From the NCBI GenBank assembly GCA_002943765.1, contig PQWQ01000003.1, positions 3,409,501-3,473,500 of the forward strand: a stretch of 64,000 bases of DNA. Direction: 5' to 3'. Below the pieces are notes generated by a model. That model made no database searches. It saw only the letters and a program-made list of their open reading frames with translations, and was not told the DNA's origin. A program made the translations under genes and the position numbers. Below are positions 13,517 to 26,653 of this stretch, one piece after another (the stretch's first letter is position 1; each line of letters starts with the position of its first letter). Source of the DNA: Psoroptes ovis. Its lineage: Eukaryota > Arthropoda > Arachnida > Sarcoptiformes > Psoroptidae.

Positions 13517-16173
13517 TTAATTATCTTTACCACCACCATCATCTGGATCTTTTAATGAATGCCATTGTGCAATTGGACGTCTTGGCGATGCCAACATGTC
13601 CATCCAATGCCGCAGTTCTGTACCGGATGCATTGCAGCCAAGTACAACCTGAAAAGATTGTGATTAATTCAATGAATGTAATAATGAATCCAATATATTT
13701 GAATTGTGTTTAATTTAATTCAAAACACTTACTTTTCCAATCGGTTCCGAAGTACCGATACGATCATAATCAACAACAGTAACAACCAATTGAACTTTTT
13801 GTATTTGTTCAAACGGTATTTCAAATGTAAATGATTCATTATAATATGGATTCAATGTACATTTTTTAATTGATGTTTTCTTTTTCTTCAATCGTTTACC
13901 TTTGAGAAACATTGAAAGAAAAAAAATGAAGATTTTTGATTTATTTATTTGTCCATAAATGAGAAATTCATTGCTTACCATTTTGCATCAAGGCAATTTT
14001 AACATATGGATCACTTAGGCCACCGACATCCATTTTTTTAAGATTTTTAGCTTCAAGGACAACAACAGTGAGCTTACCAGCGGTCGGTACATAACGTAAT
14101 GAAAAACAAATATCTCCCAACTTGTTTTCCTAAGAACAAAAAAAAAAAAATGAAATATGAAAAAATTGAATAAATAAAATAAATGTAAGTAAATATTGAA
14201 ACTTAAGAACTAAACTAAACTAAAATGTAAATAAATAATAATTTTTTTCAACATAAATTGTTTATGAAATTATGAAATTCAAAGCAATAAAAAAATATTG
14301 CCGCTTTTATACATGAATTTTCATAATTTTCAAATTTGTTTTCATAAATAAAAGCACTTAAATTCTATGTGAAAAATTTCACTTACCAATTTTCATATAT
14401 ATGTGTTACACAAAGCATCAATTTAAAATGTAATTTTTTAAAATTTTTCATAAGTAATTAATTATTTGTTTGATTAATTAAATGATTGATTGATATTAAA
14501 TATTAGAATTGATCATTTGTAAAATGTGCGAAGTTTTAAACACAATAATAAATGAATGAGAAATGAAAAAAAAACATTCAATAAAATTTAATTAATTAGA
14601 AATTCAATTTCATAAATAAGCAAATAATCATGCAAAGTTAAGCTATTTTAACAATAAATTTTAAAATTTCATCATTTGGAAATGATAAAATAGTGAGGGA
14701 ATTCAAATAATTCTAACCTGTCCTTGTGCATCTTCAACACTGGTCAAATCACGCCATTCTTCAATGGTTTGTGCCAAATCAATTTGATTCAATGGTATTT
14801 TAACTTCACCAATTTGATCGTGTTTTGAGAATCTTTTGAGAAAATAAATTTCTTATTTAAATTGAAATCCAAGAAAAAAGAGCTGAATTTACCTGTCAAA
14901 ATCATAAACAGCAAACACCAATGTTTTGGTCGTTATTTCAGCATATGGAACTTTAAAATTAAATGTTTCATTAAACACTGGATTCAATGTTTTACGATGT
15001 ACTTTTGTTTCGAATTTCTTTTTCTTATCTGGTAATAAATATACCTAAAAGACCAAATAATAAATAATCGAATTTTAATTATTGATTAGTTGAATAATTA
15101 ATTTGAAAATTTAATGAGTTTTTTTTCTAGCATCAATGAATTGAATAAGTTTTTGACAAACCTTGACATATGGATCACTAGTGCCAGACATATCGAGACC
15201 AGGTAATTCTTCAGCCTGTAAAACTGTTACTGCCAACTATTTTTTGTCGAATTTTTAGATTAAATTGAAAAACAAAGATATCGTATTCGTATAAAGAAAT
15301 GAAAAATTAATAATAATCTCATTAATAATTTAAATGAATATTATTATTATTATATTCGATTATAATTACATTAGATTGATTAAAATCATAATCAATTTTA
15401 AATTGTAATCTGCCAAGTTTAACTTCTTCTTTTCCATCATCTTTACCAGCTTCATTTTGTTCCATGTCCTTGGTCAATTCTTCCATTTCTGGCTGCACTT
15501 TTTCCTTATATGTTTGTCCTAATAATTGTACAGATTTAAGATCAACTTTTCCACCCATAAATCCTCCTTTAGCTTCTTTTCCACGAAATTTACGCCACCA
15601 TCTTTGTAAACAGCAAAAAAATACTAATGCTAATATTCCCATGATGACTAAAAAAATTAAAAATACAGCCCAAAACGGTATACTAGTCTTTTTTGCAACA
15701 GTTTTCATCATATTTTCAACGGGTTTTTCAACTTCTTCAAAAAAATTGCCACTCGATGTTTTTATTGATTCAATTTTCGTTCCTTTTGTTATACTTTTCA
15801 TTGTTGAATTTATAACACTACGTACTGTTGTGGTAAAATCATTAACAATTTCATCTTGACCACGGGAATATGATGATGATTCCATCATGGTATTATTGAT
15901 TGTGCCATTATTTTCTATCGTATTCAATTGTCTTGCTAGCTCTATTGGTTTATTTTGTTCAATACCGGGAACAAATTCTAATTCACCTAAACTTTTTTTA
16001 ATCAAACTAAAATTACCAACAATATGTGTATCATTTTGATGTTGATTTAATAGATGATCATTATGATCATGATGATGATGTTGATCAATTGATGATCGTA
16101 TTTGTCTTGAAAATAATCGTTTAAATAATAATTCATTTGAAAAATGTGGATTTAATAAATGATATGGAGGCAT
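13517..16173 (-). CDS. SYT1: Synaptotagmin 1, synaptic-vesicle calcium sensor
   Basis: Seven exons on the minus strand: 16173-15370, 15236-15162, 15044-14893, 14832-14718, 14129-13979, 13899-13733 and 13648-13517. All phases agree (1,596 nt, 531 residues). Residues 1-164 form a luminal region without a signal peptide. One membrane helix (about 165-187, FWAVFLIFLVIMGILALVFF) is followed by a CC motif suited to palmitoylation and a basic stretch. C2A (about 255-378) has the Asp ligands in GLDMSGTSDPYVK and VYDFDRFSKHD. C2B (about 390-515) has a KRLKKKKT polybasic strand, MDVGGLSDPYVK and VDYDRIGTSEP; the Glu in the last loop is also usual in insect Syt1. The C-terminus has the family WHxLKDP. 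The protein binds SNAREs and acidic lipids on calcium entry and triggers fusion. It is longer than typical Syt1 mainly in the N-terminal part, which is rich in His and Asn, so a later Met (96 or 97) could be the true start. Confidence 0.95.
14130..14717 (-). other. Intron 4 of synaptotagmin
   Basis: A 588-bp AT-rich intron between the C2A and C2B halves, the longest in this gene. No ORF or structured element stands out. Confidence 0.7.
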
Positions 16174-18218
16174 TTTTGTTGAATATTAATTATTTGTTGC
16201 TTTTGAATGAATAACAAATAACAAACAGAACAATAATGATAATAACAATAATAAAACACAATTTGAAGCAATGTTATTATAATAATTGATTAATAATCAA
16301 TATAACCAGATCTATTTCCTTTGAACGTACATCTATTTTTCATTATCAAATGTCTAATATTGATAGAAACAATCGAAAAATGAATGAATGAATCAATCAA
16401 TCAATTCAGATATTTAAAAAACCAATGAAAAACATACCATGAAACATTTTACAATCACTATAAACCGATTCATTTCGCTAGACTCACAGATGGTTTATAC
16501 ATTTGACCATCATCACCATTCAATGAAATCACTAATCACAGAATTTTATGTAAAAGTCAATTTCAAAAAGAGGTAGAAAATGGTCGAAATTGACGATGTT
16601 TCAATCAAACAAACAGACAAACAATTGGTATTTGATGCTTGACAAGATTCGTATCAATTCTAGGTCAAAGTTTATGGTCGAATTCTGAATTGTGGAATCA
16701 ATTCAATTAACAAAATGTCGATCTTTTTCGATTATTGTCGATTGTTGCTTTGTTATATTTTCATTCAAAATTCATTCAAATGATGATATGATCATTTAAT
16801 TTATCATTTTTTAATTTATCTTTTTAAATGCAAAACATCAATTTTTCATTAACAAAATAACAACAACAAATAATTATTACAAATGCGAATGAAACAAAAC
16901 ACAAAAAAAACATCGACATCATCATCAATGATCTGGGTTATATTGTAGAATCAAATTAAACGATCATTTATTGGTATATAGTCATTACAATATCAATATT
17001 CATCGTATTACACCTAATGGCAAGATCTGAGATAGTGATAATTGAAAATATATGTTTACTCAACCAAGATATATCGTTGAAAATATACAGAATCATTTAT
17101 ATAGAAAGTGAAATTTTTACTTTTCTTGAGTCGATCCTAAAAATTGAAATTTTGATGGAAATTCCCATTGAAAATCACCATTGAATTGAAAAATTGAAAC
17201 AATTTTCATTTTTTACCATTGGAAAATTGTTATTCCGACGATGATGATGACGGTGACGAAGATATTTTGCGTTTCAAGCTTTTAATAATGATTAATATAT
17301 ATGAACCAACAATATATATCGGCCCGAGTATTTCAAATGAAAAATGAAACAAAATCATATATCCTCGGCAACCAAACCGAAAACAAAAAAAATTAAAAAC
17401 AAAAAATCGGACCCTATTTGGACATGTGGACATGCTCCAGAACACACATAGAATATTGAATCAATTATTTAAATGTACTTGAAAATTTATTTTATTTTTT
17501 TGAAGTTTCATGTATATATGATGATGGACCCTGAAGATCGTATAGAGTGTTTGTATGTAAGTGTGTTTAGGGTAAAATTGGATCAATTTTGAATGAAAGA
17601 AATTGTTTGTGGACCATATAGAATATGATTTAGACGTAAGCCATCTAAAGACACCGAAAAGAATGGCCAACATTTCATCTAAAAAAGATATATAGCCACA
17701 AGCAAACTAAGAATAAAAGAGTTACATGTATTTTTTCACTGAAATATTTCAAAGAATATGCGTCATATGCATTTATATTATTAAATGTTTCCAATTGTTT
17801 TTCAATTTTGAATTTCAAAGAAAATAATTACCTTCATTAATCAAGCTTGATTTGATTAATGACGAACAAATTTTTTTAGTTTGTCCAATGTGTACAAAAT
17901 AAAGTATTGTTGCTTTATGCCTCTGATTCATTTATTGTTGTCGACAGTGCAAAATACATATAACTAAGACTAAATATTAATTAATTGATCGATTTCTCGT
18001 GTTTTTTCCTTTCTCATTATTGATTTGATTCATCCATTATTTTGAATTTATGATCCAATTAGCGATTTGCTTTGGATTTTTTCAAATTTCAAATTTTTCC
18101 TATTTTCATTCTCCTGTGATGATTATGTGTAAATAGTTGAATCAATAAAAAAAATGATTATTATTTTGATTTTTTCAAAAAATTTTTTTTAATTATTTCA
18201 TTAATTTACAATTGGACA
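16174..18218. other. Intergenic region between divergent synaptotagmin and BRF2
   Basis: Synaptotagmin (minus) and BRF2 (plus) start at opposite ends, so this 2-kb stretch should hold both promoters and the 5' UTRs. It is AT-rich with ATGA and CAAT repeats. The small open frames near 17230-17673 have no recognisable content. No RNA gene was seen. Confidence 0.6.
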
Positions 18219-19466
18219 ATGAGCAATATGTCTGAATCTAAGCAATCAAATGAGTCAAAAATTGATTCATTAATTTGTCCTGATTGTCAATCAAACGATA
18301 TAGTTGAAGATAATTTTATATTTGTATGTACAAATTGTGGTAATGTTGTCAATGATTTGCCTGAGTCAATATTTTTACCAAAATCATCGAATATGAAAAA
18401 TGTTGATGATTTGAAAAAACAACAATCAAATAAACAAAAATATAGTCGAAAAAATTTGATCAAATTACCTAATCGTAAGCGAACGCGAATCCCAATCCTA
18501 TTCGGTATGAATTGAAATTTCTATGCTTTTCAGAATAATTCTCTTATTATTTATTTCCGAAATGCAGGTATTAATCTTATATCAACGTTGTCAAAAAATT
18601 TAAATATTCCGAAATCTATCAGTGAGATGGCAATAACATTATTTCGTGATGTATCATCAGAAGATGAGTTTAAATATTGTCAAGTCAATGTGAAACAATG
18701 TTTAGCATTATGCTGTTTGTATATTGTTTGTTGTCAAGAAAATAATTATATTGCATTCAGTGAATTGATAAAAAATTCTGATATTAATTTTGCACATGTT
18801 GGAAAAATATTAATTCGCCTTCAAAAGCAACATCCAGAATTATTTGAAAAAGGTGTTAAAAAAATTGAATCATTAATACCGTATTATTTATTTAAATTAG
18901 ATTTCAATGATAAAGAAAAAATGAGAATCTTAAATTACGCAAATGGATTGATATGGATGTGGCAAGAGACATGTCTCATACAAGGTCTCAATCCAATCAA
19001 TATTATTCATGTTGCATTATTTTATGCATGGAAAGCTATCGATCCTAAACGTTCAGCTATAACTATTAATCAATTTTGTCGTAAATTTCATATACAAAAT
19101 CAATCAAGATCATTAAATAAAAAAGTTAATCATTTTTTGAATATTTTAATTGAGTTCGTAAAATTATGTCCATTATTCTGTATTGACAATGATAAACCTA
19201 TGGATAAAAATTTAGCGAAAAATTCCATTTCATTGCGCATCGAAAAAATTCTCTCCATGAAAGCTTTCATCGTTAATCAATACAATGAACAACATCAAAT
19301 CAATCAAAGCAATAAACAAAATGAAGAAAGCATTTTAGATGAGATCATGAAAAGCAAATCAAACGATGTTGAACAAAACGAGACCGAAGACATTGATGAT
19401 GATGAAATAGATTCATACATTCGAAATGATGATGAAGTTACCGAAATTTTAAAGATTTCCAAATGA
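18219..19466 (+). CDS. BRF2: Transcription factor IIIB subunit BRF2 (TFIIB-like, U6-type Pol III promoters)
   Basis: Two exons, 18219-18504 and 18568-19466, joined in phase across a 63-bp intron (394 residues; human BRF2 is about 419). The N-terminal zinc ribbon has CPDC and CTNC spaced as in TFIIB relatives, with VEDNFIFVC matching the BRF2 pattern. Two cyclin-like repeats follow. The second holds AWKAIDPKRSAITINQFC, close to the AWQSLQP...FCK segment of vertebrate BRF2. A Lys/Glu/Asn-rich tail ends in DDDEIDSYIR, matching the BRF2 anchor (SDSEIEQYLR). BRF2 joins TBP and BDP1 to recruit RNA polymerase III to SNAPc-dependent genes such as U6. The cysteine that makes human BRF2 redox-sensitive has no counterpart in this tail. 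TFIIB and BRF1 are poorer fits: no canonical TFIIB core and no long BRF1 C-terminal domain. The start is the first of two close ATGs. Confidence 0.85.
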
Positions 19467-19558
19467 TAATGAATTGTAAATTTCTGCGATATTCTCTGTG
19501 ATATTTTGTTGATAATCAAAGTTATATTTCTTGTAATCAAAGTTATAAAAACCAAATC

Positions 19559-19604
19559 ACTATTATTTATTTATTTATTCATTTATTTATTTATTTATTT
19601 ATTC
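19559..19604 (+). repeat. TTTA tetranucleotide microsatellite
   Basis: About ten TTTA units with one TTCA interruption, in the 3' UTR region of BRF2. Confidence 0.85.
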
Positions 19605-19625
19605 TATTTATTTTCCTTTCATATT

Positions 19626-19631
19626 AATAAA
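19626..19631 (+). terminator. Polyadenylation signal of BRF2
   Basis: AATAAA about 160 nt after the BRF2 stop and before the promoter-like segment of the next gene. Confidence 0.45.
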
Positions 19632-19750
19632 CCTAAAGTTATATTTCAAATTGATCAATTTTTTTTGAATATTATTGTTGTTCGGAAATGACGCGATAGA
19701 TGGCACTTTTTACGATCGTAAGCATTTCAGCCGTTGAAACATTTCATGAG

Positions 19751-19759
19751 TTTCGCGCC
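19751..19759 (+). promoter_or_regulatory. E2F-type binding site
   Basis: TTTCGCGCC agrees with the E2F consensus TTTSSCGC. It ends 41 bp before the ATG at 19801. In this AT-rich DNA such a CG-rich octamer is uncommon by chance. An ATGGC (YY1-like) motif lies about 55 bp further upstream. Binding is not shown; the placement is what is seen. Confidence 0.5.
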
Positions 19760-19800
19760 CAAAAATTTTTTTTCAAATTAAAATTTATTTTGAATTAATC

Positions 19801-20609
19801 ATGGATACATCATCGTTTACATCAAGTTCAAGTAAGTAATGTTCATAAATTTAAATGAGGAAAAAATTAAAGTAAAAAATTTTCAATTTTCATTCATAGC
19901 ATCATTTGTCATTCAAAATAGAATGGATAAAGTGTTTCAATTATTTGAACAATTAATCTCAAAAAATGATTTCAATTCTAATAAAAGCCTGAATAATCAG
20001 GATAACAATCAAGATATCGATTTGTTATTCGATGAAAATGATATTAGTATCAATTTTGTCGACGAGAACAATGATGATATCAATTATGATCAAGATAAAT
20101 CTAAATTCGAGATAAAATCAAATAATGATCAATTGTTAAAGCAGATAGCATCAGTGTTGAAAAATTCATCACAATTTCGTACTAAATTTTTTGAAAATAC
20201 ACGAAACACTAATGAGCAGCAAAAAATTGAATTGATATCGGAAAAATTTAAATCTGAAACAATAACTGAAGAAGAGGTAATAGAATCGATACAAAATCTG
20301 AAAAAAAATTTACATCAACAAAAAAAGGAATATACAAAACGAACGGCCGAAATATTGCAGCAAAAATATGAACAATTATTGAATGATTTACGAAAACATT
20401 TGGATATGATTGAAGAAAAACATGAAAAACGATTAAAATTCATACGACAACATTTTGAATCACCATCTAAAAGAACATCGATTTCTAGCGATTATTATCA
20501 ATTCGAACAAACGATACAAGATTTACGTTTGAAGCAGAAGAAATTATCAGAAATTCGCGATGAATATCATACACTATCAAAATTATTCAATCAAAAACTT
20601 GATCGATGA
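19801..20609 (+). CDS. Unrecognised coiled-coil protein
   Basis: Two exons, 19801-19831 and 19900-20609, are joined in phase over a 68-bp intron (246 residues). I do not recognise a family. The start is the short first exon MDTSSFTSSS; the second exon contributes SFVIQNRMDKVFQLFEQL. Residues 60-95 are acidic and Asn/Asp-rich. From about 130 to the end the protein is strongly helical with heptad-like Leu/Ile spacing, for example IQNLKKNLHQQKKEYTKR and KQKKLSEIRDEYHTLSKL, which predicts long coiled coils. There is no membrane segment or signal peptide. The E2F-type site just upstream and the small, acidic, coiled-coil build would suit a kinetochore or other cell-cycle complex subunit, but that is inference. 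Its 3' end faces the Ash1 3' end. Confidence 0.75.
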
Positions 20610-20627
20610 TGATATATATATTTTCAT

Positions 20628-20633
20628 AATAAA
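20628..20633 (+). terminator. Polyadenylation signal of the coiled-coil gene
   Basis: AATAAA 19 nt after the stop codon. The 3' UTR would be very short. Confidence 0.5.
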
Positions 20634-20930
20634 ATGAACTTTTCTAAAAGGCTATAATCTTTGGAAATTTCAGAAATAATCGAAAAAATATCTGGCTATA
20701 CATCGACAAAATTTTTGAAAAAATTATAAAAATCCAAGAATGAATATATTTTCAAAATAATAAAATTTTTTTTAATTCCAATTTTAAAAAAATCATTTTT
20801 TTACATACAAAATAATTTTTACAAAATACAATTTGTATTCTTGAAAAAAAATATATAAAATACTGATATGAATATGTCCATACAGAAGGTGTGGTAAAAA
20901 AAGACTTTGGTACAAAAAAAAGTTGATTAT

Positions 20931-20936
20931 TTTATT
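20931..20936 (-). terminator. Polyadenylation signal of Ash1
   Basis: AATAAA on the minus strand, 48 nt after the Ash1 stop codon. Confidence 0.5.
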
Positions 20937-20983
20937 GAATTCATTAAGATGATGATAAAAAATTATCGATTTGAATTGGTCAA

Positions 20984-23900
20984 TTAGTCTTCTTCCATTT
21001 TATTTTGTTGTTCTTTCAATAATTGATGACAATATGCATTTTCAATCAATCGATTCGATAGCTGCCATAGCCGTAACATTTTCGATTTTTTCACCTAAAT
21101 TTTGAAATTATGAATTAATTTTTTGGTAGGAAAATTGACAGGCAAAACAACTCTACCTTTTCATCCATTTCTGGAACTTTAATGATTGTAGTGGTCATTG
21201 ATGATACAGTACTATCATCTTGATTGTCTAACAGAACTTGATCAGTTTTATTGTCTTTGCGATCTTTTGATTTAGTTTTCTTTGGAGGCTCCGGTAATTC
21301 ATGAGGCTATCAAAAATTGAAAAAAAAATTAAAATATTGCAATGCATTCAATTGAAATTGACATACCGAATATGTTCGTTTGATTTTGATTTTTTCAGTA
21401 TAATATTCAAATGCATAACTTTTTGTGTTGATTGGAAAATGAGCAGATTTAGGAATACGGCTAAATGATTTTGCACCTCGATCGACACGCATTTCACATA
21501 TGAATATATCTTCAGGATCATAACCGATTGGTCGACCTTTTTGGTACGTATTTGGATCTAATATCATACATGTTTTACGGACTTCTTCCATTGCAGCCCA
21601 TTCACAAAGTGGCGAACGCAATAGCTCATTTGGATAAAATTTACGAGTAGGTTCATGATATGTTTCCGATGGCCATATATAATGATGACCGAACAATATT
21701 TTTTGTCCAGTTTTTTCAATGATAGCTAAATGTTGAACACGAATTATAATACATTGTTTTCGCTCAAATGGTGTCGATCTTGTACGTATAGCATTATTCG
21801 CTGCTGTACGTATAGTTTCAATGAAATGCTCCGAATCAATTTGTTTTATATCGGAATTCTTTTTACCCGATAATTGTTTGGATGTTATTGGATTTGGAGA
21901 TTGACGATAAATATAAACACAATCACCAAGACGTATGCGTAAACCTTTTTCGATCGGAGATTCTAGGGTGAGATAAAATTTCAACGAAAAAGGCATCTCG
22001 AAATTTGGTGGATTATTCGGTAATGGTATGTCCTGAATAAATTTGAAACGAAATCAAAAATTAATAATCAAATTAAAATACAAATATTAAATAAGTACCT
22101 TTGGAATGAATCTAGGTTGACATACTTCGCAAACATATTCATGTTCATTGAGATTAACTTCAGAAAATTGCTGTACACAATCAAAATGTTGCCAAATCTG
22201 AATTTGATTGGAGAGAATTTCAAAATTAGATTTGATTGGCCAAAAACAGAATAAAACATTGTATCATTTGCTTACCTCACACTTGTCACATTGTATCATT
22301 TGTCCTTCTTCACGTAATATACCACAAATACAACGAATAATATCTTCTGGATTTTTTCCTTTTATATTTGATAATTGATTATCATCAATTTTATTTTGAT
22401 TCATTTCTAATTTTTCTTTTTTCTTCGGCAACGATGATTCAACAATACGTGTCAATGAAAAATGATCTGACAAAGGAATCGGTTCATTTGATTGCAAAAG
22501 TTCGATAAATGAATTTAATTTTGCTTGATTGGTTTCATTTAATTTTTCATGATTATCTTCAAGCTCATTTTTAACTTTGTTAATCATCGTTATGGAATCA
22601 TTAATTAATTCTTTCTTTTTAACATTGTTAATCATTTTTGAATGTAAAATATTTTCAATGATGGCATATTTTTGCTCTAATTTATTAGACAATAATCGAT
22701 ATGTTTCGGCTTCGATCAAATTAATTTCATTCAAGCCAATATTTTTGGCAGAATCTTCAGTTTTACAATATTCTTCATCTTTAAAGCCATTAAGCTTCAA
22801 TTTCTTGAGCTTTAAATGATCAACATTTTTCACATCGAAACGAATATCATCAAATTGTTTTTTCAAGTGCAAAATCATTGATTTTTCAAACAAATCCAAT
22901 GATACAAGTTTACCATTCATACGGATTTGTTCTAATAATGATGTAAAATTCATCAAATTATTGTCAATCAATTCATATCCATTCAATTTTTCGTTGAAAT
23001 TATTGGCGCAATGACTTTTATCATTCGTTTTACGTTTACGTTTGACTGCACCATGATTGTTAACTTTATTATTGTCAGTTTTATAGTCATCACTATCATC
23101 ATCGGTCATGAAACCATTTGTCAAATTTTTATTCAAGATATGATTAATTTTAGAATCATTATCATCACTAGATAACAGTGAATGCAATTTTTTGTAAATG
23201 AATAGTCCAATTTCTTCACATATATTCGTATAAATTTGCAATAATTTTATAAATTTAGAATTAGGATCATTATCGACACGTGATATGCCACGTGTTTTTA
23301 TTGAACAATTACTTGTCAATAAACGATTGGCTGTCGTTGATGATTCAGAATCAGAACCATTGGTTAAATCACTGCTTTGATAACGAATACGATGATGATT
23401 GTAGATATTATTTTCTGTTTGTTGATTATCGAGAAAATTTTGCAATGATAAATAATATTTTCGCTTCTTCTCAAAATTTCTAAGCATAAATAGCGAATCT
23501 CTCAATATTTTTTGTTTTTTCGTATAGCTTAATGGCTCCATTTTTTTCTTCAACATTTTAGGATCATAAAATATTTCGACTAGATTTTCTTTCTGTGATT
23601 GTAATTGTTGTTGATCATATTTTTTAGTGTAATTATAAATATTTTTAATAAAATTAATTGGCACTTTGATTTTTCTTGATTTTTTATGCATATACACAAA
23701 ATTACGTCCAAGTGGATCATTTGGTGGTAAACAAGCATAAGATTTTAGGAATGCATATGGAAATTCCACGATAATTTTGTTTGAATGCTGATGATCATCA
23801 ATGATTGATGAATGATTTGAAAATTGATTGAGGTCGTTATGATTAATATCCATATTGTTATCATTATTATTCGCAATCATCATGCCATTTGTCATTTTCG

Positions 23901-26595
23901 TGCTTATATTTGAATTTTTTCCATTAATAAATCCACGACATTTTGACGAGCCACAATGGCAAATTTGTTTAGTTTCAACATTAAAATTATGAAAATTATA
24001 ATCATAAAATAATTCTTCCATTGGTTCAATATCACGTAATGCAAACATGCAAATACGATAATAACCATTAACGGCCCATTTCTGCATCTCACAGTTCGGT
24101 TCGCATGAATGATTTACAAAACGACCTTCATTGCCAACACGATAACCATCAATCACGACACCAGGTTCAATTTTCAAACAATAATGATGTTGGTCATTGT
24201 TGTAGCGTTCATTCATACGCTTAAGAAATAATCGATCACTGACAATTTCACCAATGTATTCGAGTATGAATTCAGATTTACGAATTTTTTCAGTCGTACG
24301 TATGCCCCAACCACGATGACGAGTCATAAATCGTTCAAGACCAGGACTCCATTGATGTTTTTGAATTCTTTGATTTGAACAACGATCTTTTGCTGGACAT
24401 GTTTGTGGCCAACATTCTTGATACATCATTCGATTAATACAATCGGCACCGCATGCCATTTCATTTGGTGTTCGCGGCATCGTACAATTACATGCTTGAT
24501 GTGAATCAGCTGCAATCGGTTTCACATCAACAAATACATTTTGTCGTACACGACGATAATTTGCTGAACTCATCAATAATGGAAAGGGGTTATATTTATA
24601 TTGATACCAAATATCGAAACTAAGTTGAAAATCTTGATTGAAATCCATGTTTTTTGGCAAATATTTTCGTCGTATTGCATCTAATCTTTTCAATTTCGAA
24701 GATTTCTTTTCACTGTCGATTTTTTCTTCATTTTCTGTTGTCGAAGATGATAAACACATTGGTGGAAATGGTAATATTGGTAGTTTATTAGATAATTCAT
24801 TACTTTCTACAGATGTTTTGGCAGAATTTTCATCTTTGACTAGAGAATCATCATTGTTGCTTTTATTTTTATTGGATTTATTATCACTTTGAGCACATTC
24901 TGAATACATTTCCATGAATTCATCTGAATAAAGACCAGTTTGATAATATTTTTTCGATGGTATTGGTCTTATAAATGGATTCGATTTGATTGGATAAACT
25001 TTTTTATGTCGATTTAAATTTTTATTTGATGGTGCTGTAACCATATATATTGGATAATCAGAATCATCTTCTTGACTTTCAGTAGATGTTGTTGTGGTTG
25101 CAGTGGTTGATTCGGTCATAATCGATGAAGAATATTTCGATGTTGTTGTCGTTGATGCTGAATCTGAGTCAAAATAAGATTTTCGACTTATTTTCTTTTT
25201 TTTCTTCTTTTTTTCCTTTAATTTATCAATTGTTTCACATTCTGATGATGAGCAACATGATGCTGTTGTTGCTGAACTACTACTCGATGCATCTTTTAAT
25301 TTTTTCTTCTTTTTCTTTTTTACTTTAATTTTCGATCCAATATTAGGAATCTTTTCATTAAATTTTTCATTTTCACTGCTTTTGGACGGCATTAATTCTT
25401 GCTCATTCTTACGATTACAGTCATCGTTATCATCATTATCATTATTTTCTACAATTTTGCTAATAACTGGAATTTTATTCGGCAATTTCTTATTACGTTT
25501 TCTTGGTTTGGTGAATCCAGTTTTATTCACAATACGTCTTCGTTTTTTCTTAGTTTTATTAACACTAACATTGTTGGAATTAGAATCGGCAACAATTTTC
25601 AATGAACCATTTGAGGTAATCGACGAATTTTTCTTATTTATTTGTTTTTGAGCATCATTTTTAGCCATAGCGCTATCAATCAATTGTTGTTTTTGCGTAT
25701 TTTCGATCTCCATTGAACATTTTGAACTACGTAATTTTAATTTATTTTCATTATTATTATTATTAGTCATTTGAATTTTATGGTCATCACTAGAATTATT
25801 GAGATCTTTGTCATTCGACTTGGTCAATGTTGTTATTGATTTATTATTATTATTATTAAGTTTATCGTCATTTTTGACCAATAATTTTTCACCATTTTTT
25901 AGCTCAACACTTAATTTTTTTTTCTTTTTATTCTTATTATCACCAACATGATTAACGTTATTCTTCATTATAATTTGTCTATTTAATTTATTCTCGTTTT
26001 TATTATTATTAATGTGATCATCAAATATTACAGCTTCATCATCGTCATCATCACTATCATCTGTATCAGTATCGAATTCATCATCAGCATCATCATCAAC
26101 TTCATCTAATGTTTCATTCAAAGATAAATTTTCAATAACATTTTTCCAACAATTCGTATTGCTTGATGAAACTAAAATTAATAATTGAAAAAATGTGAGT
26201 AATAAAACTGCTTTTTGGCGGGTAAAAAAATGAAAACAAAGTACAAACCTGATTGCTGTTGATGCTGTTTTTTATCAGTGATCGATAATGATAAATTATC
26301 ACGATGGCAAATGGCAGTGCTATTTTGATTTGATTTAATTTGTTTTATTCTATTTTTTATGATACTATTTTTCTTGTTATTATTACTATTATTATTCAAA
26401 CAATTATTACGGCCGGTTTTGTTTTGTTGTCGATTCAAACACACAACATTATCATCATCATCATCATCATCAACAGTGATAACAACAGATTCGGCGGTTT
26501 TTTGTTCCGTCGACGACGACGACGACAATATTGTTGTTGATTTCACTGTTGTTGTTATTGTTGCTGTTGTGGTGGTTGCTGCTGCTGCTGCTGCT

Positions 26596-26653
<58 letters not shown>

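Larger units (their letters stand above)
19467..19800 (+). other. Gap between BRF2 and the coiled-coil gene
   Basis: It contains a TTTA tetranucleotide repeat (about 19559-19600), an AATAAA at 19626-19631 that can serve BRF2, and a compact GC-richer promoter-like segment (19688-19760) with ATGGC and an E2F-type site. Confidence 0.6.
20610..20983. other. Convergent gap between the coiled-coil gene and Ash1
   Basis: 374 bp of AT-rich 3' UTR sequence from two facing genes, with one AATAAA on each strand (20628-20633 plus, 20931-20936 minus). No further gene. Confidence 0.65.

Noticed and set aside
15464..15859. 131-codon plus-strand frame
   Set aside because: Antisense of the synaptotagmin membrane exon; no independent features.
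17230..17673. Two 70-codon minus-strand frames
   Set aside because: No domain, no conserved motif and no plausible splice partners.
22068..22259. Separate 63-codon minus-strand frame
   Set aside because: It overlaps the Ash1 PHD exon in another reading frame; the true exon is 22099-22197.
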